Source: Paraburkholderia phenazinium | GTDB taxonomy: Bacteria > Pseudomonadota > Gammaproteobacteria > Burkholderiales > Burkholderiaceae | Assembly: GCF_900100735.1 (NCBI RefSeq) | Contig: NZ_FNCJ01000024.1 | Location: 1-64,000, forward strand | Length of the DNA stretch: 64,000 bases | Direction: 5' to 3' | Shown here: positions 16,365-24,136 of the stretch, piece by piece | Numbering within the stretch: the stretch's first letter is position 1 | Layout: each line of letters starts with the position of its first letter | The notes under the pieces: generated by a model | Database searches by the model: none | What the model was told of the DNA's origin: nothing | The model's input: only the letters and a program-made list of their open reading frames with translations | Translations under genes and position numbers: made by a program

Positions 16365-17503
16365 TTCAGCCCGCTGCCGGGACCCCGAGGCAGACTTCCT
16401 CGCTTTCCACACTCGCCGGCCGCGAGCTGTTCTGGCCGCCGGCCGACGAACTGAGCGAAGCGGCGGAGCGCATCCGTGCCCGGCTCGGCGACTGGCCGCC
16501 CACTCACGCGCCGTGGCGCATCTGCCTGACGGCCCCGGACGACGCGAACGGCGGCGATCTGATTATCGTCGCCGACGCCCAGCAACACGGCGAACAGGTG
16601 GCGCGCTGGCAACTGCAGGGCGCAGGCGTGATCGAAGCCGCCGCGGGCCGGGCGACGTTGCATCTCGGCGGCGAGCGTTATCCGCTGGCAGGGCATCTGG
16701 CCGAAGACTGGATCCCTGCACTGGCGGCCTTCCTCGATTGCGGCTTCGACCCGCACGACGCGCTGGTGCTGGCGCTGGCGTGGCGCGACGGTGACGAAGC
16801 CGCCGCCGACGACGCATGGCCGTCGGACCTGACGCGCTTCCCCCGCGTGCCCGGTTTGCCCGCCGCACCGGAGCAGCCGTTCGCGCGCTGCCCGGCGCGC
16901 CTCGGTCTCTACCCGGTGCTGCCTGATGCAGAGTGGGTGGAGCGGGTGGTGGGCTACGGTGTGAAGACGGTCCAGTTGCGGCGCAAGAGCGCCGAGCCTC
17001 GCGAGCTGGCGCAGGAAATCGCGCGCTGCGTCGCCGTGGGCCGCGCGCACGATGCGCAGGTGTTCATCAACGATCACTGGCAGCTTGCGCTGGAAGCCGG
17101 CGCGTACGGCGTCCACCTCGGCCAGGAAGACCTGCACAAGGCGGACCGCGCGGATCTCGCACAGCTTGCCGCAGCAGGCGTGCGCCTCGGCCTGTCGACG
17201 CACGGCTACTACGAAATCCTGATCGCGCTGCATTTCCGGCCGAGTTACATCGCGGTTGGCGCGGTCTTCCCGACCACCACCAAAGCGATGCCCACCGCGC
17301 CGCAGGGCCTCGCGCGTCTTGCCCGTTACGTGCGGCTGCTCGACGGCGTGCTGCCGCTGGTGGCGATCGGCGGGATCGACCAGCAAGTCCTGCCGCAGGT
17401 GCTGGCGATCGGCGTCGGCAGCGCGGCCGTGGTGCGGGCTGTCACCGAGGCAGCCGACCCGGCTGCTGCCGTCTCTGCAATGCAACGAGGGTTTACGCCA
17501 TAA
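16361..17503 (+). CDS. thiE: Thiamine-phosphate synthase with an extra N-terminal domain
   Basis: 380 residues, against about 210 for a plain ThiE. The C-terminal domain (about 180-375) carries the ThiE features LYPVLPDAEWVERVV, TVQLRRK, VFINDHWQLAL, GVHLGQEDL and VGAVFPTTTK, and joins the pyrimidine and thiazole moieties. The first 170 residues form a separate domain. It includes HLAEDWIPALAAFLDCGFDPHDALVLALAW, which vaguely recalls the end of a ThiD-type kinase but lacks obvious catalytic motifs. ATGA overlap couples it to thiG. It is the last thi gene before the mla operon. Confidence 0.88.
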   Translation: MIQPAAGTPRQTSSLSTLAGRELFWPPADELSEAAERIRARLGDWPPTHAPWRICLTAPDDANGGDLIIVADAQQHGEQVARWQLQGAGVIEAAAGRATLHLGGERYPLAGHLAEDWIPALAAFLDCGFDPHDALVLALAWRDGDEAAADDAWPSDLTRFPRVPGLPAAPEQPFARCPARLGLYPVLPDAEWVERVVGYGVKTVQLRRKSAEPRELAQEIARCVAVGRAHDAQVFINDHWQLALEAGAYGVHLGQEDLHKADRADLAQLAAAGVRLGLSTHGYYEILIALHFRPSYIAVGAVFPTTTKAMPTAPQGLARLARYVRLLDGVLPLVAIGGIDQQVLPQVLAIGVGSAAVVRAVTEAADPAAAVSAMQRGFTP

Positions 17504-17562
17504 TCGCGAAGTCCGCGCTTTCGGGGACGGGGCGCGTCACGGCAGCTTTTGCACGATGGCCC

Positions 17563-17568
17563 TATAAT
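17563..17568 (+). promoter_or_regulatory. Candidate -10 element for the mla operon
   Basis: A perfect TATAAT lies 33 bases upstream of the mlaF GTG start, in the 97-base gap after thiE. No good -35 hexamer is found at 16-18 bases, so the promoter may depend on an activator or be weak. Confidence 0.4.
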
Positions 17569-17600
17569 TCGGCGTTCTGTGTAAAAGGATTGTCAGCTTC

Positions 17601-18422
17601 GTGTCTTCCTCCCCCGAGACCCTTCTCGAGCTTCGCGACGTCGACTTCGGTTATGGCGACCGGCTCGTCCTGTCGAACCTGAACCTGCGCTTCAAGCGCG
17701 GTCAGGTCGTCGCGGTCATGGGCGGCTCGGGGTGCGGCAAGACCACCGTGCTGCGGCTGATCGGCGGCCTCGTCCGTGCCCAGCGCGGGCAGATCCTGTT
17801 TCAGGGACAGGATATCGGCGCGCAAACGCGCGACGGCCTGTATGCGCTACGCCGCAAGATGGGCATGCTGTTCCAGTTCGGCGCGTTGTTTACCGACATG
17901 TCGGTGTTCGAAAATGTGGCGTTCACGCTACGCGAGCACACCGATCTGCCGGAAGAACTGATCCGCGACCTGGTGCTGATGAAGCTCAACGCGGTCGGCC
18001 TGCGCGGCGCGCGCGACCTCTCGCCCGCGGAGATTTCCGGCGGGATGTCACGGCGCGTGGCGCTGGCCCGGGCGATTGCGCTCGACCCCGAGCTGATGAT
18101 GTACGACGAGCCGTTCGCCGGTCTCGATCCGATCTCGCTTGGCATCACAGCGAACCTGATCCGTACGCTGAACCAGGCGCTCGGCGCCACCTCCATTCTG
18201 GTGACGCACGACGTGCCGGAATCGTTCGCGATCGCCGACTACGTGTATTTTCTGGCCAACGGCGGGGTTCACGCCGAGGGCACGCCTGAGCAGTTGCGGG
18301 CCTCGACCGACCCCACGGTGCGCCAGTTCATCGACGGTGCGCCAGACGGTCCGTTCAAATTCCACTATCCCAGCAACACGCCGCTTGCGGCAGACTTCGG
18401 CATCGGCGGGGGACAGGCATGA
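17601..18422 (+). CDS. mlaF: Phospholipid ABC transporter ATPase MlaF
   Basis: 273 residues, the ATPase of the MlaFEDB complex in the inner membrane that keeps the outer-membrane lipid asymmetry. Walker A is GGSGCGKT (41-48), followed by the signature ISGGMSRRVALARA, Walker B LMMYDEPFAGLDP and the switch His in LVTHDVPES. The GTG start was chosen because the frame has no earlier plausible start and the N terminus matches the family. A four-base overlap links it to mlaE. Confidence 0.93.
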   Translation: MSSSPETLLELRDVDFGYGDRLVLSNLNLRFKRGQVVAVMGGSGCGKTTVLRLIGGLVRAQRGQILFQGQDIGAQTRDGLYALRRKMGMLFQFGALFTDMSVFENVAFTLREHTDLPEELIRDLVLMKLNAVGLRGARDLSPAEISGGMSRRVALARAIALDPELMMYDEPFAGLDPISLGITANLIRTLNQALGATSILVTHDVPESFAIADYVYFLANGGVHAEGTPEQLRASTDPTVRQFIDGAPDGPFKFHYPSNTPLAADFGIGGGQA

Positions 18423-19186
18423 TCAGTACGATCGGACGTTCGGTGATCGGCGGACTCGAGACCGCCGGCTACGCCACCCGGCTCTTCTTCCGTCTGGTGC
18501 TCGAATTCTTCCCGTTGCTGCGCCGTCCGCGTCTTGTCACGAAGCAGATCCACTTCGTGGGTAATTATTCGCTGGTGATCATCGCGGTGTCGGGTCTGTT
18601 CGTCGGCTTCGTGCTGGGCTTGCAGGGCTACAACACGTTGAACCGTTACGGCTCCGAGCAGGCGCTCGGGCTGCTGGTGGCGCTTTCGCTGGTGCGCGAG
18701 CTTGGGCCCGTGGTCACGGCGCTGCTGTTCGCGGGCCGCGCCGGCACCTCGCTCACGGCCGAAATCGGCCTGATGAAAGCCGGCGAGCAACTGACGGCGA
18801 TGGAAATGATGGCGGTCGATCCGATCAAGATCGTGGTCGCGCCGCGTCTGTGGGCCGGCATTATCTCGATGCCGATTCTCGCCGCCATCTTCAGCGCGGT
18901 CGGGATCGGCGGCGGCTATGTGGTCGGCGTGCTGATGATCGGCGTGGATGCCGGCTCGTTCTGGTCGCAGATGCAGGGCGGCGTCGACGTGTGGGCTGAC
19001 GTCGGCAACGGGGTGGTCAAGAGTATTGTGTTCGGCTTCGCGGTGACGTTCATCGCCCTCTACCAGGGCTACGAAGCCAAACCGACCCCGGAAGGTGTTT
19101 CACGTGCCACGACCAAGACGGTGGTGTACGGCTCGCTGGCTGTGCTTGGCCTCGATTTCCTGCTGACCGCATTGATGTTCAGCTAA
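18419..19186 (+). CDS. mlaE: Phospholipid ABC transporter permease MlaE
   Basis: 255 residues, five to six hydrophobic helices, with the MlaE signatures ELGPVVTALLFAGRAGTSLTAEIG and MKAGEQLTAMEMMAVDP. It is the membrane subunit that pairs with MlaF. Length and motifs are normal. Translationally coupled to mlaF (ATGA). Confidence 0.93.
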   Translation: MISTIGRSVIGGLETAGYATRLFFRLVLEFFPLLRRPRLVTKQIHFVGNYSLVIIAVSGLFVGFVLGLQGYNTLNRYGSEQALGLLVALSLVRELGPVVTALLFAGRAGTSLTAEIGLMKAGEQLTAMEMMAVDPIKIVVAPRLWAGIISMPILAAIFSAVGIGGGYVVGVLMIGVDAGSFWSQMQGGVDVWADVGNGVVKSIVFGFAVTFIALYQGYEAKPTPEGVSRATTKTVVYGSLAVLGLDFLLTALMFS

Positions 19187-19273
19187 AAAACCGCGCGACA
19201 CGCTTTGCGCCGCGGGCATGCACTTGCCCGCGCGGTGCGGAAGGTGTGGTCAGCGCGACGGATTCTCTTTGGG

Positions 19274-19825
19274 ATGACGATGAAAAAGACTGCTCTCGAC
19301 TTCTGGGTCGGCCTGTTTGTGGTGTTGGGTTTCGTAGCGTTGCTGTTCCTGGCGCTGAAGGCCGGCAACATGAGCTCGTTGTCGTTTCAGGCAACCTACC
19401 CGGTCAAACTCAAGTTCGACAATATCGGCGGCCTGAAGGCGCGCGCGCCGGTGAAGAGCGCGGGTGTGACGGTCGGCCGGGTCGACTCGATCAACTTCGA
19501 CACCAATTCGTATCAGGCCTTGGTGACGATCGATCTCGACAAGCAATACCAGTTTCCGAAGGACACCTCCGCCAAGATTCTGACCTCGGGCCTGCTCGGT
19601 GAGCAGTACATCGGTCTGGAGCCGGGCGGCGACACTGAAATGTTGAAAGCAGGCGACACGATTTCGATGACCCAGTCGGCCATCGTGCTCGAGAACCTGA
19701 TCGGACAATTCCTCTATAGCAAGGCGGCGGACTCGGGCGCATCCAAGCCGGGCGCACCCGCTGCAGCCCCCGCGCCGGCAGCACCGGCGCCGGCAACGCC
19801 CGCCTCGGGCGCGGCCGGTCAATAA
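19274..19825 (+). CDS. mlaD: MCE-domain lipid-binding protein MlaD
   Basis: About 183 residues: one N-terminal membrane anchor (FWVGLFVVLGFVALLFLAL), one MCE domain (NIGGLKARAPVKSAGVTVG, LTSGLLGEQYIGLEPGG) and a C-terminal tail rich in Ala and Pro from about residue 155. MlaD hexamers form the periplasmic ring that receives phospholipid. The start is ATG 19274 (MTMKK); ATG 19280 is equally possible. The low-complexity tail is longer than in E. coli MlaD. Confidence 0.9.
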   Translation: MTMKKTALDFWVGLFVVLGFVALLFLALKAGNMSSLSFQATYPVKLKFDNIGGLKARAPVKSAGVTVGRVDSINFDTNSYQALVTIDLDKQYQFPKDTSAKILTSGLLGEQYIGLEPGGDTEMLKAGDTISMTQSAIVLENLIGQFLYSKAADSGASKPGAPAAAPAPAAPAPATPASGAAGQ

Positions 19826-19836
19826 GGAGAACAAGA

Positions 19837-20844
19837 ATGCAGACCACGCGCGTCCGTATCACGACGCTGGCCTTCGCTGCGGTGACGCTCGCCGGCTGTG
19901 CGACCGTCCAGACCCCCACCAAGGGCGATCCGCTCGAGGGTCTGAACCGCACCGTCTTCAAGTTCAACGACAAGGTCGACCAGTACGCGCTGAAGCCCGT
20001 TGCCAAGGGCTATGTGTACATCACGCCGCAGCCGGTGCGCGACAGCGTGACGAACTTTTTCTCGAACATTGGCGACGTCTACATTGCGGCCAACAACCTG
20101 CTGCAATTGAAGGTGACCGACGGTGTCGAGGACATCATGCGGATCGTCATCAACACCACCTTCGGTGTTGGCGGCCTGTTCGACGTGGCGACGCTCGCGA
20201 AGCTGCCGAAGCACGACAACGACCTCGGTCTCACGCTCGGTCACTATGGCGTGCCGCCGGGCCCGTACCTGGTGCTGCCGCTGTTTGGGCCGAGCACGGT
20301 GCGCGACGCGGTGGGCTCGATTGGCGAGTACTATGTCAACCCGTTGTCTTACATTCACCCGGACGGCCTGAGCTGGGCGCTCTACGGCTTGAACATCGTC
20401 AACACGCGGGCCAACCTGCTGAGCGCGAGCGACGTGCTGGAAGGTGCGGCGCTCGACAAGTATTCGTTTGTGCGTAACGCGTACCTGCAACGCCGTAACT
20501 ACCTGCTGACGCAGGGTAAGGGCGGCAACGCTTCACTGCCTGATTACGGCGACAATGCCGCATTGCCGAAGTATGACGACGTGGACGGCAGCGCAGCTGC
20601 GCCGGCCGCCGGTGCTGCTTCGGCCCCGGGCGCGGCTTCTGCGCCGGCGGCGGCAACGGTGCCCGCCACGGCGCCCGCCGGCGCCTCAGGCGCGACTGCC
20701 GCTACGGCAGCAGGTGCGGCACCGGCTTCGGGCACGTCCGTGTCGCCGCCGCTCGATATGAATGGCGGACCGGAAAACGACCAGATTCCTGCCGACCAGG
20801 TCGTGCCGCCGCGGCTTAACTTCCCGACGTTCAAATTACGTTGA
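19837..20844 (+). CDS. mlaA: Outer-membrane lipid-asymmetry lipoprotein MlaA (VacJ)
   Basis: 335 residues. A signal peptide ends in LAGCAT with the lipidated Cys near residue 21. The MlaA core contains DPLEGLNRTVFKFNDKVD, NFFSNIGDVYIAANNLLQ, NTTFGVGGLFDVA and GPYLVLPLFGPSTVRD. After about residue 235 it adds a tail of about 100 residues very rich in Ala, Pro and Gly, ending PPRLNFPTFKLR. MlaA removes misplaced phospholipid from the outer leaflet. In E. coli it is unlinked to the mla operon; here it lies inside it, between mlaD and mlaC. Confidence 0.93.
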   Translation: MQTTRVRITTLAFAAVTLAGCATVQTPTKGDPLEGLNRTVFKFNDKVDQYALKPVAKGYVYITPQPVRDSVTNFFSNIGDVYIAANNLLQLKVTDGVEDIMRIVINTTFGVGGLFDVATLAKLPKHDNDLGLTLGHYGVPPGPYLVLPLFGPSTVRDAVGSIGEYYVNPLSYIHPDGLSWALYGLNIVNTRANLLSASDVLEGAALDKYSFVRNAYLQRRNYLLTQGKGGNASLPDYGDNAALPKYDDVDGSAAAPAAGAASAPGAASAPAAATVPATAPAGASGATAATAAGAAPASGTSVSPPLDMNGGPENDQIPADQVVPPRLNFPTFKLR

Positions 20845-20963
20845 GGGTGCAGCCGTAACACCTCGAAACGACTCTAGCAGTTTGCACGTGGATCGCGGAT
20901 GAACTCGCATGCTATTGTCGGCTCCAAGGTGTGCACTGCATTATTCTTTTTGCCAGGCTTGAT

Positions 20964-21593
20964 ATGAAAAAATTCTTCCTCGTTCCGTTTTTCGCTGCGT
21001 TGTTTTCGTTTGGTAGCGCCGCATTTGCGCAAACAGTCGATAGCAACTCGCCCGATGGCCTGATCAAGACGGTGACTCAGCAGGTGGTCGACGCCGTCCG
21101 CAACGACAAGTCGATCCAGCAGGGCGATATTTCCCACATCACCCAGCTCGTCAACGAGAAGATCCTGCCTTACACGGACTTCCGCCGTACGACGCAACTG
21201 GCGATGGGCCGTAACTGGCGCGCCGCCACGCCCGACCAGCAAAACGCTGTGGTCGAGCAGTTCAAGATGCTGCTGATCCGTACGTACTCGGGCGCCCTGG
21301 CGCAGGTCAAGGACCAGCAGATCCAGTACAAGCCGTTCCGCATGAACCCGGACGACACCGACACCGTGGTGCGCTCGGTCGTGATGAACAACGGCTCGCC
21401 GGTGGAACTGGACTATCGCCTGTACAAGACGCCGCAAGGCTGGCGCGTCTATGACATCAACGTGCTCGGCGCGTGGCTGATCCAGGCGTATCAGCAACAG
21501 TTCAACGAGCAGATCCAGCAGCACGGCGTGGACGGCCTGATCCAGTTCCTGACGCAGCGTAATCAGCAACTCGCTGCGGGCAAGCAGTCGTGA
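20964..21593 (+). CDS. mlaC: Periplasmic phospholipid carrier MlaC
   Basis: 209 residues. A signal peptide (MKKFFLVPFFAALFSFGSAAFA) is followed by the MlaC/Ttg2D domain with LPYTDFRRTTQLAMGRNWR, LLIRTYSGAL and the segment WRVYDINVLGAWL. It shuttles phospholipid between MlaA and MlaD. The start is the ATG directly before KKFFLV. Its stop overlaps the GTG start of mlaB. Confidence 0.93.
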   Translation: MKKFFLVPFFAALFSFGSAAFAQTVDSNSPDGLIKTVTQQVVDAVRNDKSIQQGDISHITQLVNEKILPYTDFRRTTQLAMGRNWRAATPDQQNAVVEQFKMLLIRTYSGALAQVKDQQIQYKPFRMNPDDTDTVVRSVVMNNGSPVELDYRLYKTPQGWRVYDINVLGAWLIQAYQQQFNEQIQQHGVDGLIQFLTQRNQQLAAGKQS

Positions 21594-21895
21594 GCACAGC
21601 GGTGAACGTCGAAGTTCGCTCCGTCGCCGGTCGCTTCGAAACCGGCACGACGCTGACCCACGCGAGCGCGAAGGCTGCGCTCGCCGCGGGTCTGCAGCGG
21701 ATCGCGGCGGGTGCGGGCAGCGTCGATTGCGCGCCGCTCGCGCAGTTCGACTCGTCGGCGCTCGCCGTGCTGATCGCATGGCAACGGGCGGCTCAGGCGC
21801 GCGGCGCCGCGCTCGAAATCGTCAATCTGCCGGCTGGTCTCGCCAGCCTCGCGCAAGCCTACGGCGTCGATACGCTTCTCACAGCGCGACATTGA
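21590..21895 (+). CDS. mlaB: STAS-domain protein MlaB
   Basis: 101 residues, a single STAS domain with FDSSALAVLIAWQRAAQARG, where the Ser-Ser corresponds to the conserved STAS loop. MlaB binds MlaF and stabilises the transporter. The GTG start lies in the mlaC stop (GTGA), so the two are coupled. Confidence 0.88.
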   Translation: MSTAVNVEVRSVAGRFETGTTLTHASAKAALAAGLQRIAAGAGSVDCAPLAQFDSSALAVLIAWQRAAQARGAALEIVNLPAGLASLAQAYGVDTLLTARH

Positions 21896-21941
21896 CGCTC
21901 CACTGACGCGTCAGGCGTCACCTCCCCAGTCTTCTCAGGTC

Positions 21942-21971
21942 AAGTCGGGCCTCCCGACTTTGCCCTATAAT
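21942..21971 (+). terminator. Hairpin at the end of the mla operon and -10 box of the next unit
   Basis: AAGTCGGG-CCT-CCCGACTT (942-949 with 953-960 of this kilobase) forms a perfect 8-bp stem but lacks a T run. It is followed immediately by TATAAT at 21966-21971, a good -10 element for the YadGH-type genes. Termination is therefore uncertain, and the hairpin may overlap the new promoter. Confidence 0.45.
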
Positions 21972-22077
21972 CAACCGTTTTTTGGGGCTCATTTCAGGCT
22001 TTAAGCCGTCCCCAATTCCGGTCCTCCCTGCACTTTGCGCACCTTTCAGGCGCCGTGATCCAAAGCGGCGCACAGTC

Positions 22078-23010
22078 ATGCCAGCCATAGAAATTCGTAA
22101 CGTCAAGAAGCGCTACAAAGATCTTCAGGCGCTCAAGGGCGTCAGCCTCACGGTGGAAGAAGGCGAGTTTTTCGGACTGCTCGGTCCGAACGGCGCGGGC
22201 AAGACGACGCTGATCAGCATCCTCGCCGGTCTCGCGCGCGCCGATGAAGGCAGCATCGCGGTGCGCGGTCACGACGTGGTCAGCGATTTCCGCGACGCCC
22301 GCCGGGCGCTCGGCGTCGTGCCGCAGGAGCTCGTGTTCGACCCGTTCTTCACGGTGCGCGAGACCTTGCGCATCCAGTCCGGCTACTACGGCCTGCGCAA
22401 CAACGATGCGTGGATCGACGAAGTGATGGCCAACCTCGATCTCACCGAAAAAGCCGACGCCAATATGCGCGCGCTGTCGGGCGGGATGAAGCGCCGCGTG
22501 CTGGTCGCGCAGGCGCTCGTGCACCGGCCGCCGGTCATCGTGCTCGACGAGCCGACCGCGGGCGTGGACGTCGAACTGCGGCAAACCTTGTGGAAATTCA
22601 TCTCGCGACTGAATCGCGAGGGGCACACGATCGTCCTGACCACGCACTATCTGGAAGAGGCCGAGTCGCTGTGCGACCGCATCGCCATGTTGCGGCGCGG
22701 CGAAGTGGTGGCGCTCGAACGCACCAGCACGCTGCTGCAGCGCTTTGCCGGCATGCAACTGTTCCTGCGGTTTACCGAGGGCGTGCTGCCTGTCGAATTG
22801 CGGCCGCTGGAAGTCGAGTCCGGCGCGGGCAATGGCAACGGCCGGCAACATCTGCTGCGTCTGGCGAGCTACGACGACGTCGAGCGGATTCTCGCGCAAT
22901 GCCGCAACGCGGGTTGCAAGCTGGAAGAAGTCGAGGTGCGCAAGGCCGACCTCGAAGACGTATTTGTTCAGGTGATGAACGGTCCGGAAGTGATCGAGGG
23001 GCTTGCATGA
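22078..23010 (+). CDS. ABC transporter ATP-binding protein, YadG-like
   Basis: 310 residues, with Walker A GPNGAGKT (36-43), signature LSGGMKRRVLVAQAL, Walker B VIVLDEPTAGVD and switch TTHYLEEAE. It belongs to the ABC-2 exporter ATPases (YadG group); the cargo is unknown. The start is ATG 22078, which gives the standard N terminus; the longest frame adds 32 residues of non-coding sequence. It overlaps the permease by four bases. Located between mlaB and ibaG, where E. coli has no such genes. Confidence 0.88.
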   Translation: MPAIEIRNVKKRYKDLQALKGVSLTVEEGEFFGLLGPNGAGKTTLISILAGLARADEGSIAVRGHDVVSDFRDARRALGVVPQELVFDPFFTVRETLRIQSGYYGLRNNDAWIDEVMANLDLTEKADANMRALSGGMKRRVLVAQALVHRPPVIVLDEPTAGVDVELRQTLWKFISRLNREGHTIVLTTHYLEEAESLCDRIAMLRRGEVVALERTSTLLQRFAGMQLFLRFTEGVLPVELRPLEVESGAGNGNGRQHLLRLASYDDVERILAQCRNAGCKLEEVEVRKADLEDVFVQVMNGPEVIEGLA

Positions 23011-23771
23011 GCGGCTTTAGTGGATTTCGCACGCTGTTTTACAAGGAAATTCTGCGCTTCTGGAAGGTCGCGTTCCAGACGGTCCTGGCTCCGGTCATCA
23101 CCGCGCTGTTGTACCTGACGATTTTCGGTCACGCGCTGCGCGGCCACGTGCAGGTCTACCCGGGCGTCGAGTACACCAGCTTCCTGATCCCGGGCCTCGT
23201 GATGATGAGCGTGTTGCAGAACGCGTTCGCCAACAGCTCGTCCTCGCTGATCCAGTCGAAAATCACCGGCAACCTGGTGTTCGTGCTACTGCCGCCGCTG
23301 TCCCACTATGAGATGTACTGCGCGTATGTGCTGGCTTCCGTGGTGCGGGGTCTCGCGGTCGGGTTCGGTGTGTTTATCGTGACAATCTGGTTCGTGCCGC
23401 TCAGCTTCAGCGCGCCGTTGATCATCATCGCCTTTGCCGTGCTGGGCGCCGGGATTCTCGGCACGCTCGGTCTGATCGCCGGCATCTGGGCCGAGAAGTT
23501 CGACCAGCTCGCCGCCTTCCAGAATTTTCTGATCATGCCGCTCACGTTCCTTTCGGGCGTGTTCTACTCCACGCACACGCTGCCGCCGGTGTGGCGCGAA
23601 GTGTCGCGGCTCAATCCTTTTTTCTACATGATCGACGGCTTTCGCTACGGTTTCTTCGGGGTCTCGGATATCGATCCGCTCGTGAGCCTGGCCATCGTCG
23701 CCGGTTTCTTTGTGGTGCTGGCCGTGGTGGCGATGCGCATGCTCGCCTCCGGCTACAAACTGCGCCACTGA
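23007..23771 (+). CDS. ABC-2 type permease, YadH-like
   Basis: 254 residues with about six membrane helices and the ABC-2 permease motif in LAAFQNFLIMPLTFLSGVFYSTHTLPPVW. It forms an exporter with the preceding ATPase, to which it is coupled (ATGA). Function in the cell is not established; proximity to mla and murA suggests an envelope role (inference). Confidence 0.88.
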   Translation: MSGFSGFRTLFYKEILRFWKVAFQTVLAPVITALLYLTIFGHALRGHVQVYPGVEYTSFLIPGLVMMSVLQNAFANSSSSLIQSKITGNLVFVLLPPLSHYEMYCAYVLASVVRGLAVGFGVFIVTIWFVPLSFSAPLIIIAFAVLGAGILGTLGLIAGIWAEKFDQLAAFQNFLIMPLTFLSGVFYSTHTLPPVWREVSRLNPFFYMIDGFRYGFFGVSDIDPLVSLAIVAGFFVVLAVVAMRMLASGYKLRH

Positions 23772-23785
23772 CGAGGAGCTTTCTC

Positions 23786-24025
23786 ATGTTGCCGACTCCC
23801 GAACAGGTCAAGCAATACATTGCAGTTGGACTCGCTTGCGACCATCTCGAAGTCGAAGGCGACGGTCAGCATTTCTTTGCGACCATCGTCTCTCCGAGCT
23901 TCGAAGGCAAGCGCCTGATCCAGCGTCATCAACTCGTATACGCGGCGCTTGGCGACCGTATGCGCGAAGAAATCCACGCGCTCAGCATGAAAACGCTGAC
24001 GCCCGCCGAATGGCAAAACGCGTAA
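23786..24025 (+). CDS. ibaG: BolA-family protein IbaG
   Basis: 79 residues, a BolA/IbaG domain with EVEGDGQHFFATIVSPSF and the His of RHQLVYAALG. Members bind an Fe-S cluster with monothiol glutaredoxins; a CGFS glutaredoxin gene is present at 59187-59498. A strong ribosome-binding site (ACGAGGAGCTTTCTC) fixes the start. The order mlaB...ibaG-murA is conserved with E. coli. Confidence 0.88.
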   Translation: MLPTPEQVKQYIAVGLACDHLEVEGDGQHFFATIVSPSFEGKRLIQRHQLVYAALGDRMREEIHALSMKTLTPAEWQNA

Positions 24026-24136
24026 TCTGGAACGTTAGTGCGAATTACACAAGATAGGCGCGATGCCGGTAGCGGCGCCGCCACAGTAAGCAATGCAGCC
24101 CCGGCGGTAAGCCGGATCGATCAGGAGACGACAGGT

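Noticed and set aside
16343..17485. Minus-strand frame of 380 codons opposite thiE
   Set aside because: Shadow of thiE; no ribosome-binding site or domain.
21966..21971. Complete sigma-70 promoter before the YadG-like gene
   Set aside because: Only the -10 TATAAT is good; no acceptable -35 at the right distance, so it is recorded only as a -10 candidate.
22410..23006. Apparent N-terminal extension of the YadH-like permease giving a 453-residue protein
   Set aside because: The extension runs through the ATPase gene in another frame; the ATGA start at 23007 gives the normal permease.
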